A DNA stretch of 64,000 nucleotides from Strigamia acuminata (lineage: Eukaryota; Arthropoda; Chilopoda; Geophilomorpha; Linotaeniidae): contig OX442322.1 in NCBI GenBank assembly GCA_949358305.1, positions 8,618,001 through 8,682,000 of the forward strand, read 5' to 3'. Below are positions 23,144-32,409 of the stretch, piece after piece (position 1 is the stretch's first letter; each line of letters opens with the position of its first letter). The notes under the pieces were generated by a model. The model had not been told where the DNA came from and did not search any database. It saw nothing but the letters and a program-made list of their open reading frames with translations. The position numbers were made by a program, and so were the translations under genes.

Positions 23144-23815
23144 TTTTTGGTGCCGTTTTGCTTGACCAGGATGCAAACCAGATGCGTAGTTGCCGTGAGT
23201 TCGAAAATGGCCGAAACGGGCGCCATTTTCAAGATCAACGATTGCATCAAGAGTTGCGTGGACTGTGTTACGTCCACCACGTCGTGTGCCACAAGCGCAG
23301 CAAGTGTGGCTGCCACACACATCGGGAATCGCCACAAAGAATGGCGATATTTGTTTCAGGAACATCCAGTAAGTCCAGTGCGAGTGCGTTGCATGGCGGA
23401 ATGCAGATGCCTCAACGTTTTGAGCTGGGCAGTTCCGTGCGTCATCGGCGTCGTCAGCACAGCACGTGGTTTGGTGTCGTTAATAAAGCGGGACGCCATT
23501 GGTCTGATCGTCGATAGCAATCACATCGGGATCGTCGGTCAAGAGAGTTTTGCAAAGATTTTCCGAGTTTTCGTGTGCCCAGCTAGTTGTACAGAACGAG
23601 GCTGTGTCCACACAGACGTGCGCCGTCTCACAAGCGACGCGGTCAAGATTCCAGTCGAGTTGTTTCGTCTTCAGCAGAGCCAGTTTTCTCAGGCAGAATG
23701 GACGATCCAGCAAAGAGATTCGTGCCGTCAGCGCACACAGAATGGTCACCGAGTTTGGAAGAGTCACTCTTCAAGCGTCAGTCGACCGCCAGTTAAACAC
23801 AACGCAATGTACTAG
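23030..23815 (+). CDS. Unrecognised leader ORF spanning LTR and internal region
   Basis: 261 codons from the ATG at 23030, identical in translation to the LARD-1 frame. The frame begins with 12 codons (MxxLxWxSSQVL pattern, shared with LARD-3 and -4), reads through the 44-nt candidate intron, and ends PVKHNAMY. With the intron removed, the ATG instead joins a second frame open to 23517 (147 codons), which is Arg/His/Cys-rich and carries the stretch RRRQHSTWFGVV, conserved in LARD-5. No family is recognised. Coding status is open. Confidence 0.3.
   Translation: MHHLFWSSSQVLVSRFICYKLFLLSSRVPHGHKALLETFLVPFCLTRMQTRCVVAVSSKMAETGAIFKINDCIKSCVDCVTSTTSCATSAASVAATHIGNRHKEWRYLFQEHPVSPVRVRCMAECRCLNVLSWAVPCVIGVVSTARGLVSLIKRDAIGLIVDSNHIGIVGQESFAKIFRVFVCPASCTERGCVHTDVRRLTSDAVKIPVELFRLQQSQFSQAEWTIQQRDSCRQRTQNGHRVWKSHSSSVSRPPVKHNAMY
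23066..23109 (+). other. Candidate 44-nt GT-AG mini-intron
   Basis: Donor TTCTA|GTAAGTAGG, pyrimidine-rich TTTTTCTGTTGTCTTCTAG acceptor. It lies after exactly 12 codons from the ATG at 23030. 44 is not a multiple of three, so splicing changes the frame downstream. Confidence 0.55.
23148..23171 (+). other. Primer-binding site of LARD-2
   Basis: TGGTGCCG, then TTTTGC, then TTGACCAGGAT, 4 nt after the LTR end. The TTTTGC insertion is shared only with LARD-1 and LARD-3. Confidence 0.7.
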
Positions 23816-26800
23816 AGTCGGCAATGAAGATTTTGTTTTTTTTGTCGATTATATTTTCTCGTTTTCATCAAATGTTAATTTTAAGGTTTTTGGGGGATAT
23901 TCTGGTTGTTTTGGGAGTTTTGGGGCGTTAGTTCTGTTTCATGCTTCTGCATACGTCGTTGTGCAAGTGTAGCTAGTTTCCACGCCTATTTGCGCCTTGT
24001 TTGGAGTCCCCTTAAACTCTAAACTTCTGTTTTTGTCCTCCTCGAATGCGTTTTCTAGTATTAATGTCATGAGTTTCTTGTTAAAGATACTAAAGAGTAG
24101 CTTATATGAATTTATTGGCTTTTTTGTCGGAAATTAATTAGGGAGTTCCTGTCTTTAATTGTCTACAGTTAGACCTGCGGTTTTTTAAGTAGCTTGCACA
24201 CGTTTTATTGAGAATTTTCGGCCCAATCCGTGCATACGGTAGTTAGTTGTATTTGAATTTTCTTTAATCCACTCCCTTTTAATTTGAAATCGCCAACTTA
24301 TTATACAATAAGCTCTTTGGTCTTGAGTTCTTGTAATTTCCCAGGGTTTTTCCCTTGTTACGTGTAAACTCTTTGAGAGTTTTTTTAGGCTTACTGACAG
24401 GAGCGTCGTCACATTTGCAGATTTTTAGTGGTGTTGGCCAGTTAGTCGTCAGCTTGGGGTCGATTAACTCCCGCTTTTAGCTTTCTGCCCTACGCTAAAG
24501 TTAAATTACTAGCTATTGTGGGCCAACCAGTTCCCTCTTCTCGTCCTTCCCGCCTATCAGAGCGGCGGTCAGGGGGGTCCTTGAGTGATCTAGCTTCTTC
24601 TCGTCATGTGAGCCTGCTCTTGTGTTTGGAATGTGGACGACCTCTGGTCTTTACGTTTTGTGTCCAATGTCTTTCGTGTGTTGCACGAGTTTCCTCGTGA
24701 GATCTGGTGTCGGTCACCTCTCCGCTTCGGGAGAGGGCACACCCGTTTGTATTCGTGTGTTTTTAGAACGTTTCTTGTTTTTAGAACGAGATTCGTTCTT
24801 TTGCTGCTCATGTCAAGCTGAGCGAGCGCTGGCCCGTGAGGTCAGTCGGTTCTTATCTGTCCGTCAAATTTCTGTTCGGTTAGATTGTGTTACGACTTGT
24901 TTGCAAGTGGGTTTGGATTTAGAAAGGCGTGTGACTTCTGTCGGTGCTGGAAGTTTAGAGCAGCCGATCCGCACCGCCCACTGGGCAAGTCCAGTTTCTG
25001 TTGTTGACCGCTACACCCAGTGTCTACCGCTGGTGATGTACGTTCTGCATTTTCGCTGTCTCTTCGTGGAAACGTCCGTAGCGTTTCATGAGTCTTCATT
25101 AGTGATTAGTCTCGCCTTTTATCGTTTAAAAAAAAAGGAAGTTTAGTTATTCTAATTCTTTGGGGCAACCTTAGAATTTGGACATTTTAGCTTATTCGTT
25201 TAGGAAATAGCTTGCTTGCTATTTTTGGGTTGTGGCTAGCTAGCGTGGCGTTAGGGTATAGGTACTTGTTTTGGATGGTCGTTCTTGCTGTGCACAGCAA
25301 GGACTGCCATTCGATGTGTTTCAGAGGGCAGGTTTGCACTGCCATACTCTGTTAGATGTCGTGTCCGAGACAATGTCCCTGCGCCTCTTGGCGGCCCCTA
25401 TTTCTACGTTGGCTTCCCGCGACTGAGTAGTTGTTGTTAGTCTTTCATCCCTAGCTCTGCAGTGAGGCAGACATGCACTAGGCAGGGAGCCCACTCTAGG
25501 ATGGGTCGAAGGACGTGTGTGTGCGGCCTTTTTGGCGCCGGCACTCGGCAACACGTTTTAGCCATTGGACGACACGTGCTTTCAGTAGAGTGGCGATTTC
25601 CGGAAGTCGGCTTGCTGATTGAAGATGTCGTCAATGGGTGTGTGAGCGAGTCAATTGTCGACTTGCAGTTGCTTACCGGTTCCAGGAATGCGGTTGGCAA
25701 CTGGCAAGTCCTTGTGCTCATGTCTATGTGTGACGCCCCTCGCAATCAGGGACGTCAAGCAACCCTCCCTCTTCTCTCGTTTCTCGGTTCAATCATATTG
25801 GTTCCGACTCGGGGTGGGCCAAGCGTTCATACGGTAGCCTCCTTATTGGAGCATGGGGTTTTAACTAGATCTAGTTTCTATTTCCCCCCTCGGTTAAAGA
25901 AGTTTCAGTCTTCGTGGTAGTCTGCTCACAACAGGCTACACGGTGGCCCGAGTGCGGACGCGATGTCCATCGGGTACCTCTTTGTTCAAGGCGCATTCGT
26001 AAAGCGCAGCTCGGTTGAAAGAAAGCCACCGGTTTTAATTTCTTTTCAACGACGTGATTAGTTTTCGTGAAGGAAGTGTAGCTTCGCTTCATTTGGTTGC
26101 AGTTGCACTGCTTCCAACGTTTTTCAGTATCATATGACACCTGTTGATCTTCAAAAAGAAGCAGGTCCCTTTCCTTTCTTTTCTCGTGGGGAGGAAATGG
26201 ATTGATTATTTGGGTACGGACTTGTTCCCTCTTCGAAAAAAAAAAGCAGAAAGTTTAGTGTTTTGGAATTCTTGCTGGTTTTCACAGTTCCGGTTTGCTA
26301 GTTTCCTTTGTGAGGCCATACTTGGCCAATAGCTTTAGTGATAATATTGACGTTTTAGCCGGTATTTATTTGCACGGAACGTGCTCGTTCTGTTTAGATA
26401 ATTGAACCGTTTTTCTCTTGTTAGTTAGATAAAGTTGTGGTTGATGGGTCAGCGTGCGCGTGTTTCCTTGTCGCTGTGGACAAGAGGTCGCAGATGGTTT
26501 ACACAGTCACCTGACTAAGTCTTTCCTTTTTTCTTTATTCTCTGCTCTTAGCGGTTTCGTGGGTTCATGTCAAGTCAGGGTGCGGTCAACGCCTTTGCGT
26601 GGCAGTTGCTGCGAATGGTTCGCATTGCCTGAGCTTCATGCCTTCTCGTTCTCTTTTTCCTCTTTCTGGCGTGATCATGTTAGCTAGGTGGTCATGGCTT
26701 TGGGTAAGTTGTTAGTTGGTCACTCTTTGCAAAAGAGTGGTGCCTAGGTCTTGACGGCATTTTCTAGTTCTTCGTACGAATGCTGGGTGGTTGGTCAGAC

Positions 26801-27546
26801 GATAGGTCTGGGTCAACGCATTCATTCCCTTATTTTGCATTTTTCTTGTTTTCTAGAAAAGGGTCGTCCTTAATAGTTTATTAAGTTTGAGTTCGCAGCT
26901 CGTGTTTTCGTGCGGACGGAGGTTTCCGTGGCACGTTGCCACTTGAGCGCTGGCTCGAGGACAACGAGGCGGTGAAGTCTGCCGTGTCTCAAGTTTGTTC
27001 TTTTTTGCGTTTCAAGTTTCTTCTAGTCTTCATGTATGTCATGTTCCTTGCGAGGCCATGCTCGATCAAGAGTTTTTGTGACAGTTTTCCTTTTTTCGAC
27101 GACGTTTAGTTTTCGGTTCTGAGACTTCTAACCTCGGTGTTTGGTTGGACGATTGTTTTGGACCAGCGCCTTTCCTCTCTGACAAGGATTTCTGTTCTCC
27201 CATTTTTAGTTTCCGTTTAGTTTAAGCGTCTGTCTACGGGTTGACAGACTGAGTTTTCGGACAAGCTCCCGCAATGTTCTCACGTCGTTTTGGTTAGAAA
27301 ACCCGTTCAGTCGGATTTTCTGAAGGTTCTTGCGTGTGCGCCACGTGTCTATTGGCGACGCCGTAGCCCCTTGGTGTCTGGACTAGGTCATCATGGCACG
27401 GCCCTTCTCTTTCTTCTCTCGTGTTCTAAGTTTCTTTTAGTGTCTATGGTTTTGCCTTCGCGACTTTCACAAAGTCAAGCTTGGCTTCGATACTTTTTCT
27501 TTCCGTGCTCTTGGTTTTGATGGGGAATTCCTTCAACAGTTTTCTG
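23816..27546 (+). other. LARD-2 internal non-coding region, hairpin-rich
   Basis: About 3.7 kb without recognisable protein. Perfect stems: CACGAG/CTCGTG (24684-24699), CCTCTCC/GGAGAGG (24717-24736), AGAACGA/TCGTTCT (24783-24799), AAATAGC/GCTATTT (25205-25224), the 18-bp palindrome CTTGCTGTGCACAGCAAG (25284-25301), CACTCTTT/AAAGAGTG (26721-26739), GTCTGTC/GACAGAC (27228-27249) and AGAAAA/TTTTCT (27296-27321). Other LARD copies keep the stems but change loops (for example gcttcg, gctttg and gctccg between CTCTCC and GGAGAG). The 174-codon frame at 24622-25146 and the 152-codon frame at 25462-25920 are probably chance. Confidence 0.6.
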
Positions 27547-27579
27547 CCTTGCCTTCCCTTCTTCTTTGGCCGGCAACGC
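27547..27579 (+). other. Pyrimidine tract + GGCCGGCAA before 3' LTR
   Basis: CCTTGCCTTCCCTTCTTC then TTTGGCCGGCAACGC, abutting the LTR. GCAAC followed by gct and GTTGC forms a stem across the internal/LTR boundary. Confidence 0.75.
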
Positions 27580-28340
27580 TGTTGCGAGCACGCGCAACAT
27601 GGATTTTTTGCTATCGCAATAGCGGATTTGCTTGAATTGATCAATTATTTAAGTTTGTGTTTAGTTAATAGTGCAGCTTAAGTTTTGGCTAAATGTTAAA
27701 TGAATTTCGTGTAGTTTGTGACGTGGGAGTTATGTTTTACCTGATTTAAGCTGTCTTTCTTAAGGTAATCTTGTATTTTTCCTTTGATTCTTTGGAGTTT
27801 TACTGCTTGGATTCGTCCAAAGAGTCGCTGCTGTTAGTTCCTAAGTTAGTTCATTTATTTGAAACACTTTGGCTTAATGTATTACGGTTTTGTGCCTTTT
27901 GTAATGATTTTATACTTGAAACTGTGTATTTTCTTGTATACGCTTTATCATTTTGTCACTAGAGGGACAATTCGCCTCTTGCGAGTGATTGTTGCCACTC
28001 GTTGCTCTAATTGTTGTAGGTTGCGCAGCAACTACACTGTGACTGTTATGTAGATTTCTAGGGTTAAGATATGTAATTTTCTCCTCTCTTTTCTGTGTAC
28101 TTTTGATAGATATTAACTTTACATTAAATTCGGTTTGTTTATGTGTTATTTGGCATATTAGTGGTGAGTTCTTCCAGACACTTATTAGGCCACTTTGCAG
28201 GGATTTCAAGCAGGATTTCTCCTGCAATGCATCATCTCTTTTGGAGCTCATCACAAGTTCTAGTAAGTAGGTTTATTTGTTATAAGCTTTTTCTGTTGTC
28301 TTCTAGAGTGCCACACGGCCACAAAGCATTGCTAGAAACA
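27580..28340 (+). repeat. LARD-2 3' LTR (761 bp)
   Basis: Appears identical to 22383-23143, including the mini-intron sequence and terminal stems. Confidence 0.95.
28123..28128 (+). terminator. Candidate poly(A) signal of LARD-2
   Basis: ATTAAA followed by TTCGGTTTGTTTATGTG, at the position of AATAAA in LARD-3, -4 and -5. Confidence 0.4.
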
Positions 28341-31075
28341 GACTTAGCACAAACACCACAAGACCAATGTCTCTGAATGTTCAGAAATAGTGTTTAAACC
28401 TTAGTAGAAGGCTCCAATGTAAGTTTTAGCAACATCCAAGCAATGATTTGGGAGAATAGACTTTTGATCTCATCACAGTTGACTTAGCACAAACACCACA
28501 AGACCAATGTCTCTGAATGTTCAGAAATAGTGTTTAAACCTTAGTAGAAGGCTCCAATGTAAGTTTTAGAAACATCCAAGCAATGATTTGAGAGAATAGA
28601 CTTTTGATCTCATCACAGTTGACTTAGCACAAACACCACAAGTCCAATGTCTCTGAATGTTCAGAAATAGTGTTTAAACCTTAGTAGAAGCCTTCAATGT
28701 AAGTTTTAGCAACATCCAAGCAATAAATTTAAAAAAAAAAATTTTGAGCTGATTTCACATTGCAGTTGACTTAGCACAAAGACCACAAGATCAATGTCTC
28801 TGAATGTTCAGAAATAGTGTTTAAACCTTAGTAGAAGGCTCCAATGTAAGTTTTAGCAACATCCAAGCAATGATTTGGGAGAATAGACTTTTGATCTCAT
28901 CACAGTTGACTTAGCACAAACACCACAAGACCAATGTCTCTGAATGTTCAGAAATAGTGTTTAAACCTTAGTAGAAGGCTCCAATGTAAGTTTTAGCAAC
29001 ATCCAAGCAATGATTTGGGAGAATAGACTTTTGATCTCATCACAGTTGACTTAGCACAAACACCACAAGACCAATGTCTCTGAATGTTCAGAAATAGTGT
29101 TTAAACCTTAGTAGAAGGCTCCAATGTAAGTTTTAGAAACATCCAAGCAATGATTTGGGAGAATAGACTTTTGATCTCATCACAGTTGACTTAGCACAAA
29201 CACCACAAGACCAATGTCTCTGAATGTTCAGAAATAGTGTTTAAACCTTAGTAGAAGGCTCCAATGTAAGTTTTAGAAACATCCAAGCAATGATTTGGGA
29301 GAATAGACTTTTGATCTCATCACAGTTGACTTAGCACAAACACCACAAGACCAATGTCTCTGAATGTTCAGAAATAGTGTTTAAACCTTAGTAGAAGGCT
29401 CCAATGTAAGTTTTAGCAACATCCAAGCAATGATTTGGGAGAATAGACTTTTGATCTCATCACAGTTGACTTAGCACAAACACCACAAGACCAATGTCTC
29501 TGAATGTTCAGAAATAGTGTTTAAACCTTAGTAGAAGGCTCCAATGTAAGTTTTAGAAACATCCAAGCAATGATTTGAGAGAATAGACTTTTGATCTCAT
29601 CACAGTTGACTTAGCACAAACACCACAAGTCCAATGTCTCTGAATGTTCAGAAATAGTGTTTAAACCTTAGTAGAAGCCTTCAATGTAAGTTTTAGCAAC
29701 ATCCAAGCAATAAATTTAAAAAAAAAAATTTTGAGCTGATTTCACATTGCAGTTGACTTAGCACAAAGACCACAAGATCAATGTCTCTGAATGTTCAGAA
29801 ATAGTGTTTAAACCTTAGTAGAAGGCTCCAATGTAAGTTTTAGCAACATCCAAGCAATGATTTGGGAGAATAGACTTTTGATCTCATCACAGTTGACTTA
29901 GCACAAACACCACAAGACCAATGTCTCTGAATGTTCAGAAATAGTGTTTAAACCTTAGTAGAAGGCTCCAATGTAAGTTTTAGCAACATCCAAGCAATGA
30001 TTTGGGAGAATAGACTTTTGATCTCATCACAGTTGACTTAGCACAAACACCAGAAGACCAATGTCTCTGAATGTTCAGAAATAGTGTTTAAACCTTAGTA
30101 GAAGGCTCCAATGTAAGTTTTAGCAACATCCAAGCAATGATTTGGGAGAATAGACTTTTGATCTCATCACAGTTGACTTAGCACAAACACCAGAAGACCA
30201 ATGTCTCTGAATGTTCAGAAATAGTGTTTAAACCTTAGTAGAAGGCTCCAATGTAAGTTTTAGAAACATCCAAGCAATGATTTGGGAGAATAGACTTTTG
30301 ATCTCATCACAGTTGACTTAGCACAAACACCACAAGTCCAATGTCTCTGAATGTTCAGAAATAGTGTTTAAACCTTAGTAGAAGGCTCCAATGTAAGTTT
30401 TAGCAACATCCAAGCAATGATTTGGGAGAATAGACTTTTGATCTCATCACAGTTGACTTAGCACAAACACCAGAAGACCAATGTCTCTGAATGTTCAGAA
30501 ATAGTGTTTAAACCTTAGTAGAAGGCTCCAATGTAAGTTTTAGAAACATCCAAGCAATGATTTGGGAGAATAGACTTTTGATCTCATCACAGTTGACTTA
30601 GCACAAACACCACAAGACCAATGTCTCTGAATGTTCAGAAATAGTGTTTAAACCTTAGTAGAAGACTCCAATGTAAGTTTTAGCAACATCCAAGCAATGA
30701 TTTGGGAGAATAGACTTTTGATCTCATCACAGTTGACTTACCACAAACACCACAAGACCAATGTCTCTGAATGTTCAGAAATAGTGTTTAAACCTTAGTA
30801 GAAGGCTCCAATGTAAGTTTTAGAAACATCCAAGCAATGATTTGGGAGAATAGACTTTTGATCTTATCACAGTTGACTTAGCACAAACACCACAAGACCA
30901 ATGTCTCTGAATGTTCAGAAATAGTGTTTAAACCTTAGTAGAAGGCTCCAATGTAAGTTTTAGCAACATCCAAGCAATGATTTGGGAGAATAGACTTTTG
31001 ATCTCATCACAGTTGACTTAGCACAAACACCACAAGACCAATGTCTCTGAATGTTCAGAAATAGTGTTTAAACCT
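28341..31075. repeat. 140-bp satellite array, block IV
   Basis: About 19 to 20 monomers with two 147-bp AT-rich variants (28706-28852 and 29693-29839). Both follow monomers with atttgAgag, caagTcc and aagccttc, so a multi-monomer unit of about 1 kb appears to have been duplicated. It ends with acct, the LARD-3 duplication. Confidence 0.97.
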
Positions 31076-31836
31076 TGTTGCGAGCACGCGCAACATGGAT
31101 TTTTGCTATCGCAATAGCGGATTTGCTTTGATTAATCATTAATTTAAGTTTGTGTTTAGTTAATAGTGCAGCTTAAGTTTTGGCTAAAGGTTAAATGAAT
31201 TTCGTGTAGTTTGTGACGTGGGAGTGGTGAATTACCTGATTTAAGCTGTCTTTTTTAAGGTAATTTTGTATCTTTTCTTTGATTCTTTGGAGTTTTACTG
31301 CTTGGATTCGTCCAAAGAGTTGCTGTTGTTAGTTTATTTATTTGAAACACTTTGTCTTAATTTATTACGGTTTTGTGCCCTTTGTAATGATTTTATACTC
31401 GAAACTGTGTATTTTCTTGTATACGCTTTATCATTTTGTCACTAGAGGGACAATTCGCCTCTTGCGAGTGATTGTTGCCACTCGTTGCTAAGAGCCGCTG
31501 CTCTAATTGTTGTAGGTTGCGCAGCAACTACTCTGACTTGTTATATGTTTTTTCTAGTCCTAAGTAACGTTGATTTTCTCCTCTCTTATGTGTAATGTTT
31601 TGATAGATTTTAACCTTACAATAAATTCGTTTTTGTGTGCTAACTTGAGCACAATAGTATTGAATTGTCCCAACATGTTCACAGCTCACTTTACAGGTTT
31701 CACATCAAGGTTTTTTCCTGTAATGGACTTTCTTCTTTGGGATTCTTCACAAGTTCTGGTAAATAGGGTTATTTATTTTAACCATTTTCAAATGTCTTCT
31801 AGAGTGCAACACGGTCTTCAAGCACTGCTAGAAACA
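31076..31836 (+). repeat. LARD-3 5' LTR (761 bp)
   Basis: TGTTGCGAGC...GCTAGAAACA. The 12-bp palindrome of the other LARDs is changed here to a different palindrome, TGATTAATCA, so self-complementarity is kept although the sequence differs. Confidence 0.95.
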
Positions 31837-32409
31837 AAGTTGGTGCCGTTTTGCTTGACCAGGATGCTAGCCAAGTGTCGTCAGGTTGCCGTGAGTTCGA
31901 AAATGGGTGACATCGCCGCCATTTTCGGAAACAAGATCGGTAATTGCAGTGGAGGCTGCCAGCGCTTAGTGACGACAGACGCATCGTGTGAAGCCAGCGC
32001 ATTTACAAGCGCAATGCGTGTGGCTGTCGGTCAAATCGAGAATTGCTGCTCGGGATGGCGAAATTCGTCTCAGATTCGCCCAGTACGAGTGCGTCGTATG
32101 GCGGAATGCAGCGACCACTTCGGGATCGTCGATGGAGAGAGTTTCGGCAAGATTTTCCAGGATTTCGTGTGCCCAGTTCGTTGGACAGTACGAGGCTGTG
32201 TCCACACAGACGTGCGTCGTCTCACAAGCGACGCGGTCAAGATTCCAGTCGAGTTGTTTCTTCAGCAGCAGAGCGAGTTCTCTCAGTTGTACCGGACAGT
32301 CCCGCCAAAAGATTCGTGCCGTCAGCGCACACAGAATGGTCACCGAGTTTGGAAGAGTCACTCTTCAAGCGTCAGTCGGCCGCCAGTTATACACAACGCA
32401 ATGTACTAG
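31723..32409 (+). CDS. Unrecognised leader ORF, LARD-3 version
   Basis: 228 codons from the ATG that lies 12 codons before the mini-intron donor; an in-frame ATG at 31588 would give 273. Compared with LARD-2 it lacks an internal stretch of about 40 residues but stays in frame and ends with the same block (GHRVWKSHSSSVSRPP, then HNAMY). If the intron is spliced, the alternative frame stops after about 48 codons in total, so only the unspliced frame is long here. No known family is recognised. Confidence 0.3.
   Translation: MDFLLWDSSQVLVNRVIYFNHFQMSSRVQHGLQALLETKLVPFCLTRMLAKCRQVAVSSKMGDIAAIFGNKIGNCSGGCQRLVTTDASCEASAFTSAMRVAVGQIENCCSGWRNSSQIRPVRVRRMAECSDHFGIVDGESFGKIFQDFVCPVRWTVRGCVHTDVRRLTSDAVKIPVELFLQQQSEFSQLYRTVPPKDSCRQRTQNGHRVWKSHSSSVSRPPVIHNAMY
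31759..31802 (+). other. Candidate 44-nt GT-AG mini-intron
   Basis: Donor TTCTG|GTAAATAGG, acceptor AAATGTCTTCTAG|AG. Length and phase are identical to LARD-2, although the interior differs at many positions. Confidence 0.55.
31841..31864 (+). other. Primer-binding site of LARD-3
   Basis: TGGTGCCGTTTTGCTTGACC then AGGAT, 4 nt after the LTR end. Confidence 0.7.

Larger units (their letters stand above)
22383..28340 (+). mobile_element. LARD-2, non-autonomous BEL-like LTR element
   Basis: A 5958-bp element with 761-bp LTRs and a gact duplication (22379-22382, 28341-28344); excision restores one 140-bp monomer. It is nearly the same sequence as LARD-1 but inserted in the other orientation. It has a primer-binding site and a pre-LTR pyrimidine motif but no replication genes. 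The LTR differs from LARD-1 by loss of 13 bp between GCT repeats. Confidence 0.94.

Noticed and set aside
23143-23175. Naming the primer tRNA from the primer-binding site
   Set aside because: The core is clear, but I cannot match it to a specific tRNA without a tRNA set from the species.
24622-25146. 174-codon open frame in LARD-2 (also 7488-8012 minus and 40934-41485)
   Set aside because: It is near-identical only where the DNA is near-identical, is broken in LARD-3 and LARD-4, and has no domain resemblance; better explained by the hairpin-rich non-coding sequence.
25462-25920. Open frame of 144-152 codons in LARD interiors
   Set aside because: Frame end differs between copies, it is interrupted in LARD-4 by BEL-C, and there is no recognisable domain or codon bias.
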